A DNA stretch of 11,249 bases from CALMEH01 sp964548225 (GTDB lineage: Bacteria; Acidobacteriota; Blastocatellia; Pyrinomonadales; Pyrinomonadaceae). Position 1 is the stretch's first letter, and each line of letters begins with the position of its first letter. Under the pieces are notes generated by a model that worked only from the letters and a program-made list of their open reading frames with translations, was not told the origin of the DNA and did no database searches. Shown piece after piece: positions 1-5,160 of the stretch. A program made the position numbers and the translations under genes. The stretch is taken from contig CAZJQP010000119.1 in the NCBI GenBank assembly GCA_964548225.1, positions 1 to 11,249 on the forward strand, in the 5' to 3' direction.

Positions 1-97
1 GAGTGTGTTGATGGTTGAGCGTTTTGACACACTCCTTAACAGTCGTGTTTCTGCCCTTGACAGTCGTGTTTCTGCCCTTGACAGTCGTGTTTCTGCC
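1..97. repeat. Partial copy of a REP-like palindromic repeat, cut by the window edge
   Basis: Positions 1-8 (GAGTGTGT) pair with 27-34 (ACACACTC), giving the inner part of a palindrome whose outer left arm lies outside the window. The right arm at 28-55 matches the right arm of the complete element at 1740-1767 in 25 of 28 positions, and both copies are followed by or end in CTGCCATT. The outer part of the right arm is then repeated twice more, up to 97. No protein is encoded here and no transposase is visible, so this is a short dispersed non-coding element of unknown mobility. Confidence 0.7.
34..96. repeat. Three tandem 21-bp units
   Basis: Units at 34-54, 55-75 and 76-96 share the core ACAGTCGTGTTTCTGC. 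The last two are identical and the first differs by one base (TTAAC against TTGAC). The unit is the distal part of the palindromic-repeat arm, so the array looks like local amplification of one end of that element. Units are contiguous without spacers, so this is not CRISPR. Each unit carries TTGACA-like sequence, but no -10 element stands at a suitable distance. Confidence 0.85.
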
Positions 98-168
98 ATT
101 TAGCCATATACTCATTCAAAATATGCTCTGGTTTTGTGTTTTTTTGTGTTGGGTGGATAGCTGAAATT

Positions 169-301
169 ATAAATAACTAAAACCTCTGGAATAGTTGATA
201 GTTGAGAATTGATAGTTGATAGTTTGCCGTATATTTACGCGCCGATTATTAATTATTCATTCTCAATTATCAATTATTCCAGAGGTTTTATCTTTATTTA
301 T
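169..301 (+). repeat. 133-bp near-perfect inverted repeat (long hairpin)
   Basis: Positions 179-223 pair with 245-289 as one 45-position stem. There are 38 Watson-Crick pairs, six G-U pairs (G at 194, 201, 211, 215, 218 and 222, each opposite T) and a single T-C mismatch (210/258), around a 21-nt loop. After a small internal loop the stem resumes as 169-176 with 294-301. The outer stem contains AAAACCTCTGGAATA. All G-U pairs have G in the left arm, so the fold is near-perfect as plus-strand RNA, but minus-strand RNA would have A-C mismatches. U-rich sequence follows the stem on both strands, so it could act as a terminator for ybgC or for a gene left of the window. A MITE-like element or small RNA is also possible. 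Confidence 0.75.
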
Positions 302-327
302 CTGTGTCCGACGATTTATTTCGGTCG

Positions 328-384
328 CTTCTTCTCTTTTTCTCTTCGTCTCCTCTTCTCCTCGTCTCCTCTTCTCCTCTTCTC
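328..384. repeat. Polypyrimidine tract with 16-bp tandem repeat
   Basis: Fifty-seven bases are pyrimidine on the plus strand except for G348 and G364. TCGTCTCCTCTTCTCC occurs twice in exact tandem (346-361 and 362-377), followed by a partial third copy. The tract begins directly at the stop codon of the minus-strand thioesterase gene, where it reads as a GA-rich 3' untranslated region. Long purine/pyrimidine tracts of this kind can form triplex DNA and are prone to length change. No function can be assigned. Confidence 0.8.
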
Positions 385-832
385 AATGCGGGGCTTGGTC
401 TTTGGGGAGGGCGTTCGCGTCCTCTTCTTCTTCTGCAAGGAGCATTTCTTTGTAATTGGCGGGTAAGATGCGGACTTTTTTGTTCTCGTCGGTTACGAGG
501 TGCATCGTTTCGCCTTCCGCAAGCAAGGTTTCGTCCGACGCACGATGGATTTCGTAAATAAAACGAATGGCGCGGGAACGCACTTCGGCAATTTTGGTGC
601 GTATCGTCAGCACGTCTTCATAATAAGCCGGAGATTTATACCGCACATAACTTTCGGCAACCACCATCAGCGCGTTGTCTTTCTCCTCCATCTCCTTGTA
701 AGAAAACCCACGCCCACGGCAGAACTCACTGCGCCCCAATTCAAACCACACAAGGTAATTTGAATGATGCACAATGCCCATCTGGTCAGTCTCGGCGTAT
801 CTTACGCGAATTTCGGTCTCGTGCCAATCCAT
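383..832 (-). CDS. ybgC: YbgC-type acyl-CoA thioesterase (hotdog fold)
   Basis: This 149-residue protein is of usual length for the 4HBT/YbgC family of cytoplasmic hotdog-fold thioesterases, which hydrolyse acyl-CoA esters. The N-terminus carries the family signature: YAETDQMGIVHHSNY at about residues 12-26, with D16 in the place of the catalytic aspartate and the conserved H-x-x-Y behind it. The middle holds the usual beta strands of the fold. The last 15 or so residues (acidic EEEE stretch, then a Pro/Lys tail) look family-variable. In Proteobacteria ybgC sits with the tol-pal genes; that context is absent here, so substrate and role remain open. The start at 832 is chosen because the next residues match the family N-terminus directly. 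No Shine-Dalgarno is visible, as the heptamer repeat array occupies the leader. It lies 86 bp downstream of tRNA-Gln on the same strand and may share its transcript. Confidence 0.88.
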   Translation of the reverse strand: MDWHETEIRVRYAETDQMGIVHHSNYLVWFELGRSEFCRGRGFSYKEMEEKDNALMVVAESYVRYKSPAYYEDVLTIRTKIAEVRSRAIRFIYEIHRASDETLLAEGETMHLVTDENKKVRILPANYKEMLLAEEEEDANALPKDQAPH

Positions 833-841
833 AAAATAGTT

Positions 842-889
842 AATAGTGAATAGTGAATAGTGAATAGTGTTGGTTTTTCACTATTCACT
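842..889. repeat. Four AATAGTG heptamers forming a hairpin
   Basis: AATAGTG is repeated four times head to tail (842-869). The last part, AGTGAATAGTG at 859-869, pairs perfectly over 11 bp with CACTATTCACT at 879-889 around a 9-nt loop. On the minus strand this lies between tRNA-Gln and the ybgC start codon, where a terminator of the tRNA transcript might be expected. The stem is AT-rich and lacks a following U-tract. Its word content resembles the TTGATAGTTGA words of the hairpin at 169-301. Confidence 0.75.
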
Positions 890-918
890 GTTAGTTTTTA
901 GTTATTCACTTAAAAATT

Positions 919-989
919 CTGGGATGTAGGGATTCGAACCCCAATAAGCAGATCCAGAGACTGCTGTCCTACCATTAGACGACATCCCA
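919..989 (-). tRNA. tRNA-Gln, anticodon CUG
   Basis: The minus strand folds as a 71-nt cloverleaf. The acceptor stem is TGGGATG/CATCCCA with discriminator G73. The D-arm has the GG of TAATGGTA, the anticodon arm is GCAGT-CTCTGGA-TCTGC, and the T-loop is TTCGAAT. The anticodon CUG (plus-strand 955-957) sits correctly after U33 and reads the glutamine codon CAG. The weak U1-A72 pair and G73 are typical bacterial tRNA-Gln identity elements. The base of the anticodon stem is a U-U apposition. The 3' CCA is not encoded, as GAA follows the discriminator, so CCA must be added by a nucleotidyltransferase. Confidence 0.96.
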
Positions 990-999
990 ATAATGTTTA

Positions 1000-1027
1000 A
1001 TTTTAAAGGCTGGCGCGGCTTTGTCAA
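1000..1027 (-). promoter_or_regulatory. Sigma-70-type promoter of tRNA-Gln
   Basis: Read on the minus strand, a perfect -35 TTGACA (plus coordinates 1022-1027) is followed after 16 bp by -10 TAAAAT (1000-1005, five of six consensus bases). Transcription would start a few bases before the tRNA 5' end at 989. No similarly good site faces smpB. Confidence 0.75.
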
Positions 1028-1052
1028 ATGATTTACACGCGAAATGTTTTGA

Positions 1053-1131
1053 GAATTTCGTGTCGTTTCGTGTATTTTTGTGGTTTAAAGGATAATTTAA
1101 CCACGAATCAACACGAAACGACACGAAATTC
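1053..1131. repeat. 79-bp palindrome with 21-bp perfect arms
   Basis: Positions 1053-1073 and 1111-1131 are perfect 21-bp inverted repeats (GAATTTCGTGTCGTTTCGTG and so on). An inner stem 1077-1085 with 1099-1107 adds nine pairs, one of them G-U. The right half reads as three 10-bp units (CCACGAATCA, ACACGAAACG, ACACGAAATT), so the words repeat once per helical turn. The element lies between the tRNA-Gln promoter, which points left, and smpB, which points right. A terminator is therefore not expected; an operator-like site or a dispersed palindromic repeat fits better. Confidence 0.8.
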
Positions 1132-1200
1132 AGAGGAAATCCGGCGCGTTTTTGTCTTTCCGCTTGATTGGATTGGCTTTGACAGGCAAAATAGAAGTTT

Positions 1201-1662
1201 ATGGCAGTAGGGGAAAAAGAAATCCTTGCAAATCGTGCCGCCTTTCACGAGTATCATATCCTCGACAAATACGAAGCGGGAATCGCCCTGCAAGGAACAG
1301 AAGTCAAAAGCGTGATGAGCGGACGAATTCAACTTAAAGAATCTTACGTCGGTTTGAAAGACGGAGAAATCTGGTTGTTTAACGCGCATATCTCGCATTA
1401 TTCACACGGCAACCGCAACAATCACGACGTTTTACGAACGCGAAAATTATTGCTCCATCGGCGCGAAATAGAAAAACTTGAACGCGAAACATCGCAGAAA
1501 GGAATGACCTTAGTCGTAACACGGATTTATTGGAAAAACGGGCGCATAAAGTTTGAAATCGGTGTCGCAAAAGGTAAAAAACTCTACGATAAACGCGAAA
1601 GTTTGAAGGAAAAAACCATCGAACGCGAGACGCGGGCGCAAATGAAAGATAAGCTAATTTGA
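1201..1662 (+). CDS. smpB: SsrA-binding protein SmpB
   Basis: SmpB binds tmRNA (SsrA) and brings it to stalled ribosomes for trans-translation in the cytoplasm. The 153-residue product has the family's usual length and its landmarks in order. These are NRAAFHEYHI near residue 11, EAGIALQGTEVKS at about 25-37, the GRIQLKESYV strand, FNAHISHYSHGNRNNHD at about 60-76, RKLLLHRREIEKL, and the C-terminal GKKLYDKRESLKEK tail that folds in the decoding centre. The tail is lysine/arginine-rich, as expected. The ATG at 1201 places the OB-fold start correctly; only a weak GAAG precedes it. The gene stands alone between the 79-bp palindrome and the REP-like repeat before pepA. The ssrA gene itself is not in this window. 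Confidence 0.97.
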   Translation: MAVGEKEILANRAAFHEYHILDKYEAGIALQGTEVKSVMSGRIQLKESYVGLKDGEIWLFNAHISHYSHGNRNNHDVLRTRKLLLHRREIEKLERETSQKGMTLVVTRIYWKNGRIKFEIGVAKGKKLYDKRESLKEKTIERETRAQMKDKLI

Positions 1663-1701
1663 AAGATAGCGAAAGTTAGGTTAATTTATAGTAAAACTAA
1701 A

Positions 1702-1767
1702 GGCGGAAACACGCCCGTAAGGGAGTGTGCCGATTTTTACACACTCCCTCACGGTCGTGTTTCTGCC
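1702..1767. repeat. Complete REP-like palindromic repeat ahead of pepA
   Basis: Left arm 1702-1729 (begins GGCGGAAACACGCCC) and right arm 1740-1767 (ends GGTCGTGTTTCTGCC) are 28-bp inverted repeats with three mismatches around a 10-bp loop. The right arm recurs at 28-55, so this is a dispersed family. It lies 39 bp after the smpB stop and ends 14 bp before the pepA ATG. No U-tract follows, so a simple Rho-independent terminator is unlikely. The arm contains a GTG at 1725 that opens a spurious N-terminal extension of pepA. Confidence 0.85.
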
Positions 1768-1781
1768 ATTCGTATAAAATT

Positions 1782-3281
1782 ATGAAATCTCAGGCAATTA
1801 CCGGAAATTTTCTTGATGCTAAAGCCGATGCTTTGGCAGTGGCGGTGTTTAAGGACGAAAAAGCGTCGGACGGCGTGTTGAAATCTTTGGACGAGTTGAC
1901 GGGCGGCATTGTTTCATCAGTTTTCAAAACCGAAGACTTCAAGGGCGAAGTTAATGAAACGGCTCTGATACGCTTTGCGGCAAGCGGCAAAAACAAGGCT
2001 TCGCGCCTTTTGCTGATTGGTGTCGGCGACCGTAGCGATTATAAAGTCGCCAGCGTGGCAAATGTTGCAGGTTGTGCGGCGCGTTTCTTGCGAAAACGCA
2101 ATCTGAAAAGTTTCGCACTGCTCCCGCGCTCCGAAGCAGACGCTTTTGAAGTCGCCAAATGCGCCGCGCAAGGCGTAATTACCAGCCAGTTTGAACTCGA
2201 TAAATATCGCACCAAAGACAAAAACACCAAAGCCATTGAAAATTTCACGCTCTGCATCGAAGACGCGAAAAAATCAGACATCGAAAACGGTCTGGCGGCA
2301 GGCGAAGCTGTCGGTGATTCGATAAACTTTGCCCGCGACCTCGCCAATGAACCTCCGAACATTCTCCATCCGACCGAAATGGCGAAACGCGCCGAAAAAA
2401 TGGCGAAAGAAGTCGGTCTGAAATGCGAAATTCTCGATGAGAAGCAAATGGAAAAGCTCGGAATGGGTTCATTGCTAAGTGTTTCCATCGGTTCGGAACA
2501 GCCCGCCAAGCTGATTGTCCTAAAATACGAGCCGAAAAAATCTACCGCCAAAAAGGGCGAACTTCTCGCGCTTGTCGGCAAAGGCATCACGTTTGATACG
2601 GGCGGAATTTCCCTCAAACCCGGTGAAGGAATGGACGCGATGAAATATGATATGTCCGGTGGCGCAACTGTTTTAGGAACGATGAGAGCCGTCGGTTTGC
2701 TGAAACCTTCCGCTCCCGTTCTGGGCATCGTCGCGGCAGTCGAAAATATGCCCGACGGCAAAGCCACGCGCCCGTCTGACGTTGTAACCGCAATGAACGG
2801 CAAAACGATTGAAATCCTGAACACCGACGCGGAAGGACGTTTAATCTTAGCCGATGCCGTCGCCTACGCGGAAAAACAGGGCGCAACCACGATTGTTGAT
2901 ATGGCAACGCTCACGGGTGCGGTAATCATCGCGCTCGGCGACATCAACACCGGAATTATGGGCAATGACCAAGGTCTGGTTGATGAAATCATCGCGCTCG
3001 GCAAAGAAGCCGGCGAAGGTTTCTGGCAATTACCGCTCGGCAAAGAATACAGCAAAGGAATTAAATCGGACATCGCCGATATTAAGAACATCGGTCCCGC
3101 ACGCAAAGCCGGAACTATCATCGGCGCGGCTTTTATCCAAGAGTTTGTGGACAAAGCAAAATGGGCGCATCTCGACATCGCCGGAACTGCCTGGGCGGAC
3201 AGCGAAAAACCCCACCACGCCAAAGGACCAACCGGCGTGGCGATACGGACACTTTTAAAATTGGTTGAAAAAGCCCAATAG
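1782..3281 (+). CDS. pepA: Leucyl aminopeptidase (M17), PepA
   Basis: This 499-residue cytosolic aminopeptidase of the M17 family removes N-terminal residues from peptides with a two-metal active site. The N-terminal macro-like domain runs to about residue 165 and the catalytic domain follows. Metal ligands and catalytic residues are all visible: K267, D272, K279, D290, D349, E351 and R353. They have the same spacing as in E. coli PepA with a shift of three. The family signature NTDAEGRL covers residues 347-354. I chose the ATG at 1782. The reading frame is open back to a GTG at 1725, but those 19 codons are the palindromic repeat and their peptide (rich in Cys, Arg and Ser) is unlike the family. 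No Shine-Dalgarno precedes the ATG. E. coli PepA also binds DNA in Xer recombination and carAB control; nothing here tests that role. Confidence 0.96.
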   Translation: MKSQAITGNFLDAKADALAVAVFKDEKASDGVLKSLDELTGGIVSSVFKTEDFKGEVNETALIRFAASGKNKASRLLLIGVGDRSDYKVASVANVAGCAARFLRKRNLKSFALLPRSEADAFEVAKCAAQGVITSQFELDKYRTKDKNTKAIENFTLCIEDAKKSDIENGLAAGEAVGDSINFARDLANEPPNILHPTEMAKRAEKMAKEVGLKCEILDEKQMEKLGMGSLLSVSIGSEQPAKLIVLKYEPKKSTAKKGELLALVGKGITFDTGGISLKPGEGMDAMKYDMSGGATVLGTMRAVGLLKPSAPVLGIVAAVENMPDGKATRPSDVVTAMNGKTIEILNTDAEGRLILADAVAYAEKQGATTIVDMATLTGAVIIALGDINTGIMGNDQGLVDEIIALGKEAGEGFWQLPLGKEYSKGIKSDIADIKNIGPARKAGTIIGAAFIQEFVDKAKWAHLDIAGTAWADSEKPHHAKGPTGVAIRTLLKLVEKAQ

Positions 3282-3284
3282 TTT

Positions 3285-3319
3285 AATGTGGAACTTTGAT
3301 TTTACCAAAGTTCCACATT
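3285..3319. terminator. Perfect stem-loop after pepA, possible terminator
   Basis: AATGTGGAACTTTG (3285-3298) and CAAAGTTCCACATT (3306-3319) form a perfect 14-bp stem with a 7-nt loop, starting three bases after the pepA stop. No T-run follows on either strand (CAAAAATCG on the plus side), so it is not a canonical Rho-independent terminator. It may stabilise the pepA mRNA 3' end or work with Rho. Confidence 0.5.
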
Positions 3320-3351
3320 CAAAAATCGAAGATTAATAGATTAGGAGCAAA

Positions 3352-3831
3352 ATGAAAAAATTTATAAACTTAAGTAGCAACAAAACATCAGCAATTTTAG
3401 CTTTGCTGATTGTCGGTTTAATTGTATTGGGTTGCGGCGGCAAGCCTGAAATGCCGCCCGAATCAACCACGCAAGGTTTAATTAAAACAGGGCTTACCGA
3501 TTTAGCTGAAGGCGTTGAAAAAGGCGAGTTTAAAACTCTTCGTGATAAAGCCTCAGCCGATTTTCAATCTTCTTTTACGGAAGCACAATTAAAATCTACT
3601 TTCCAAAAGTATATTGACCAAAAAGACGTAATCGTTCCGCTCCTCAAAAAAGCCGCCGGAAAAGATGTCAAATTCTCGCCCGCGCCTTCAATGCGTGAAG
3701 AAAAAGGCAGTTACATCCTTGTTGCTAACGGAAGTATCGAGGTGAATGAAGAAAGCGTTAAAGAACTTAAAGTTGAATTTGAATGGGTTTGGCGCGATGG
3801 TGCTTGGAAATTGCTGAAAATTAAAGTTTAA
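3352..3831 (+). CDS. Predicted lipoprotein, function unknown
   Basis: The 159-residue product begins MKKF and carries a hydrophobic segment (about residues 13-27) ending in the lipobox IVLG-C28. It should therefore be exported, lipidated at C28 and anchored in a membrane. The mature part opens with a short Gly/Pro linker, then an alpha-helical stretch with DLAEGVEKGEFKTLRDK, and ends in beta strands with the WVWRDGAWKLLKIKV pattern common in small NTF2-like or cystatin-like extracytoplasmic domains. That fold guess rests on pattern only. The start is well supported by AGGAG at 3343-3347, four bases before the ATG. It is flanked by hairpins on both sides and looks monocistronic. Confidence 0.85.
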   Translation: MKKFINLSSNKTSAILALLIVGLIVLGCGGKPEMPPESTTQGLIKTGLTDLAEGVEKGEFKTLRDKASADFQSSFTEAQLKSTFQKYIDQKDVIVPLLKKAAGKDVKFSPAPSMREEKGSYILVANGSIEVNEESVKELKVEFEWVWRDGAWKLLKIKV

Positions 3832-3852
3832 TTCATCAGCAGAATTATTTTT

Positions 3853-3895
3853 GAAGAGCAAAGTCAATACAAATGTTGCCTTTGCTTTTCTTTTT
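3853..3895 (+). terminator. Terminator-like hairpin just before sucC
   Basis: GAAGAGCAAAG (3853-3863) pairs with CTTTGCTTTTC (3880-3890) over 11 bp with one G-U, around a 16-nt loop, and TTTTT follows at 3891-3895. It lies 21 nt after the lipoprotein stop and ends 23 nt before the sucC ATG. It fits a Rho-independent terminator of the lipoprotein transcript, though GC content is low. Because it also falls within the sucC leader, an attenuator role cannot be excluded. Confidence 0.5.
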
Positions 3896-3918
3896 CCCGC
3901 AAGCTAAAATTTTTATCA

Positions 3919-5085
3919 ATGAAAATACACGAATATCAAGGAAAAGAACTTTTGAAAAATTACGGCGTTCCCGTGCCGCGCGGTATCGTTGCCCGAACGC
4001 CCGAAGAAGCCGAACAAGCGGCGAGAGATTTAGGCACGGATGTCGTTGTCGTGAAAGCGCAAATCCACGCCGGCGGACGCGGCAAAGGCGGCGGCGTAAA
4101 GCTCGCCAAATCTCCGGCAGAAGCGAAGGAAATCGCTTCGCAAATGCTCGGAATGATGCTCGTAACGCATCAAACCGGACCCGAAGGACGCGAAGTAAAA
4201 ACTCTGCTCATCGAAGAAGGTTTGCCGATTGACCGCGAGTTTTATCTGGCGGTAACGCTCGACCGCGTTACGGGAAGAAATACTTTTATGGCTTCCAAAG
4301 CGGGCGGAATGGACATCGAAAAAGTCGCCGAAGAAACGCCCGAATTGATTTTGAAGGAAGTGATTGATCCGTCTGTCGGTCTGCGCCCTTTTCAAGCGCG
4401 AAATCTGGCTTTCGGTTTGGGAATACCGAACGAATTAATCAACCAAGCGGCGAAATTTATGCTTTCGCTTTATGATGCTTACGAAAAAATGGACGCTTCC
4501 CTGCTCGAAATAAATCCGTTTTTGCTGACGAAAGATAATCGTTTAATCGCGCTTGATGCAAAAGTTAATTTTGACGATAACGCAATGTTTCGGCATAAAG
4601 ATTACGCCGAACTGCGCGATTTGGGCGAAGAAGAACCGCTCGAAATCGAAGCCTCGAAATTTGACTTGAATTACATTAAATTGGACGGAAACATCGGTTG
4701 TATGGTCAACGGCGCAGGTTTGGCGATGGCAACGATGGACATTATCAAACTCGCGGGCGGCGAACCGGCAAACTTCTTGGATGTCGGCGGCGGCGCATCA
4801 CAGGAACGAGTCGAAAATGCGTTTAGAATCTTGTTGGCGGACGAAAACGTCAAAGCTGTTTTGATAAATATTTTCGGCGGCATTGTGCGTTGCGATATGG
4901 TTGCCAACGGCGTTGTCGCGGCGGCGAAAAACTTGGGCGTTTCAATCCCGATTGTTGCCAGATTGGAAGGCACAAATGTCGAAGAAGGTAAGCGCGTTCT
5001 CAACGATTCGGGCATCGGCATAATCTCCGCCGACGGAATGCACGATGCGGCAAACAAAGTCGTTTCTGCGGCAAATGCCAAGTAA
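3919..5085 (+). CDS. sucC: Succinate-CoA ligase (ADP-forming) beta subunit
   Basis: SucC is the nucleotide-binding subunit of succinyl-CoA synthetase, which couples succinyl-CoA cleavage to ATP formation in the TCA cycle. The 388-residue length equals that of the E. coli protein. The ATP-grasp domain starts at the N-terminus (MKIHEYQGKELL), with the nucleotide loop GGRGKGGGVK near residues 52-61. E197, N199 and D213, the magnesium-site residues of the family, are at identical numbers. The C-terminal ligase domain begins about residue 255 (GNIGCMVNGAGLAMATMD) and includes the GIVRCD motif at 321-326. The start is fixed by the family N-terminus; no Shine-Dalgarno is evident. The partner gene sucD normally follows immediately but is absent on both sides here, so the alpha subunit must be encoded elsewhere. 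Confidence 0.97.
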   Translation: MKIHEYQGKELLKNYGVPVPRGIVARTPEEAEQAARDLGTDVVVVKAQIHAGGRGKGGGVKLAKSPAEAKEIASQMLGMMLVTHQTGPEGREVKTLLIEEGLPIDREFYLAVTLDRVTGRNTFMASKAGGMDIEKVAEETPELILKEVIDPSVGLRPFQARNLAFGLGIPNELINQAAKFMLSLYDAYEKMDASLLEINPFLLTKDNRLIALDAKVNFDDNAMFRHKDYAELRDLGEEEPLEIEASKFDLNYIKLDGNIGCMVNGAGLAMATMDIIKLAGGEPANFLDVGGGASQERVENAFRILLADENVKAVLINIFGGIVRCDMVANGVVAAAKNLGVSIPIVARLEGTNVEEGKRVLNDSGIGIISADGMHDAANKVVSAANAK

Positions 5086-5128
5086 TAAATTTATGTTTTT
5101 AATTAAAACAATCGGGAGGTTTTTTGAA

Positions 5129-5143
5129 ATGCCGTTTTTCTAG
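5129..5143 (+). CDS. Four-codon leader ORF (Met-Pro-Phe-Phe)
   Basis: GGGAGG at 5114-5119 is the strongest Shine-Dalgarno in the window and stands nine bases before ATG at 5129. The frame reads Met-Pro-Phe-Phe-stop, with the TAG (5141-5143) forming the end of the left arm of the next hairpin. A strong ribosome binding site for such a short ORF, 17 nt before the next start codon, suggests a leader peptide that controls the downstream gene. Chance occurrence is possible, because nothing but position and SD strength supports it. Confidence 0.35.
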   Translation: MPFF

Positions 5144-5160
5144 TGGAGGTGCTAGAAAAA
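5135..5160 (+). promoter_or_regulatory. Hairpin displaying the Shine-Dalgarno in its loop
   Basis: TTTTTCTAG (5135-5143) and CTAGAAAAA (5152-5160) form a perfect 9-bp stem. The 8-nt loop TGGAGGTG contains the Shine-Dalgarno of the gene that starts directly after the stem at 5161. The stop codon of the four-codon leader ORF lies in the left arm. A ribosome ending there would cover and melt the stem. The arrangement looks like translational coupling or a translational switch. The stem is AT-rich, so its stability in vivo is uncertain. Confidence 0.5.

Noticed and set aside
34..96. Short direct repeats as a CRISPR array
   Set aside because: The 21-bp units are contiguous, without spacers, and match an arm of a palindromic repeat; no cas gene is present.
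209..561. Plus-strand open frames over the left repeat region and ybgC
   Set aside because: They translate the hairpin and polypyrimidine tract into Ser/Leu/Phe-rich low-complexity peptides and run antisense into ybgC; none has an SD.
1179..1184. TTGACA before smpB as its -35 element
   Set aside because: A -10 element at normal spacing would fall on or after the smpB start codon, and no TATAAT-like sequence is there.
1725..1781. GTG start giving pepA a 19-residue N-terminal extension
   Set aside because: The codons lie in the palindromic repeat, the peptide is unlike M17 N-termini, and starting at 1782 reproduces the E. coli residue spacing.
2039..2824. 261-codon minus-strand open frame opposite pepA
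   Set aside because: It is Ser/Pro/Arg-rich without domain features and lies entirely opposite a well-recognised gene; it is a shadow of codon bias.
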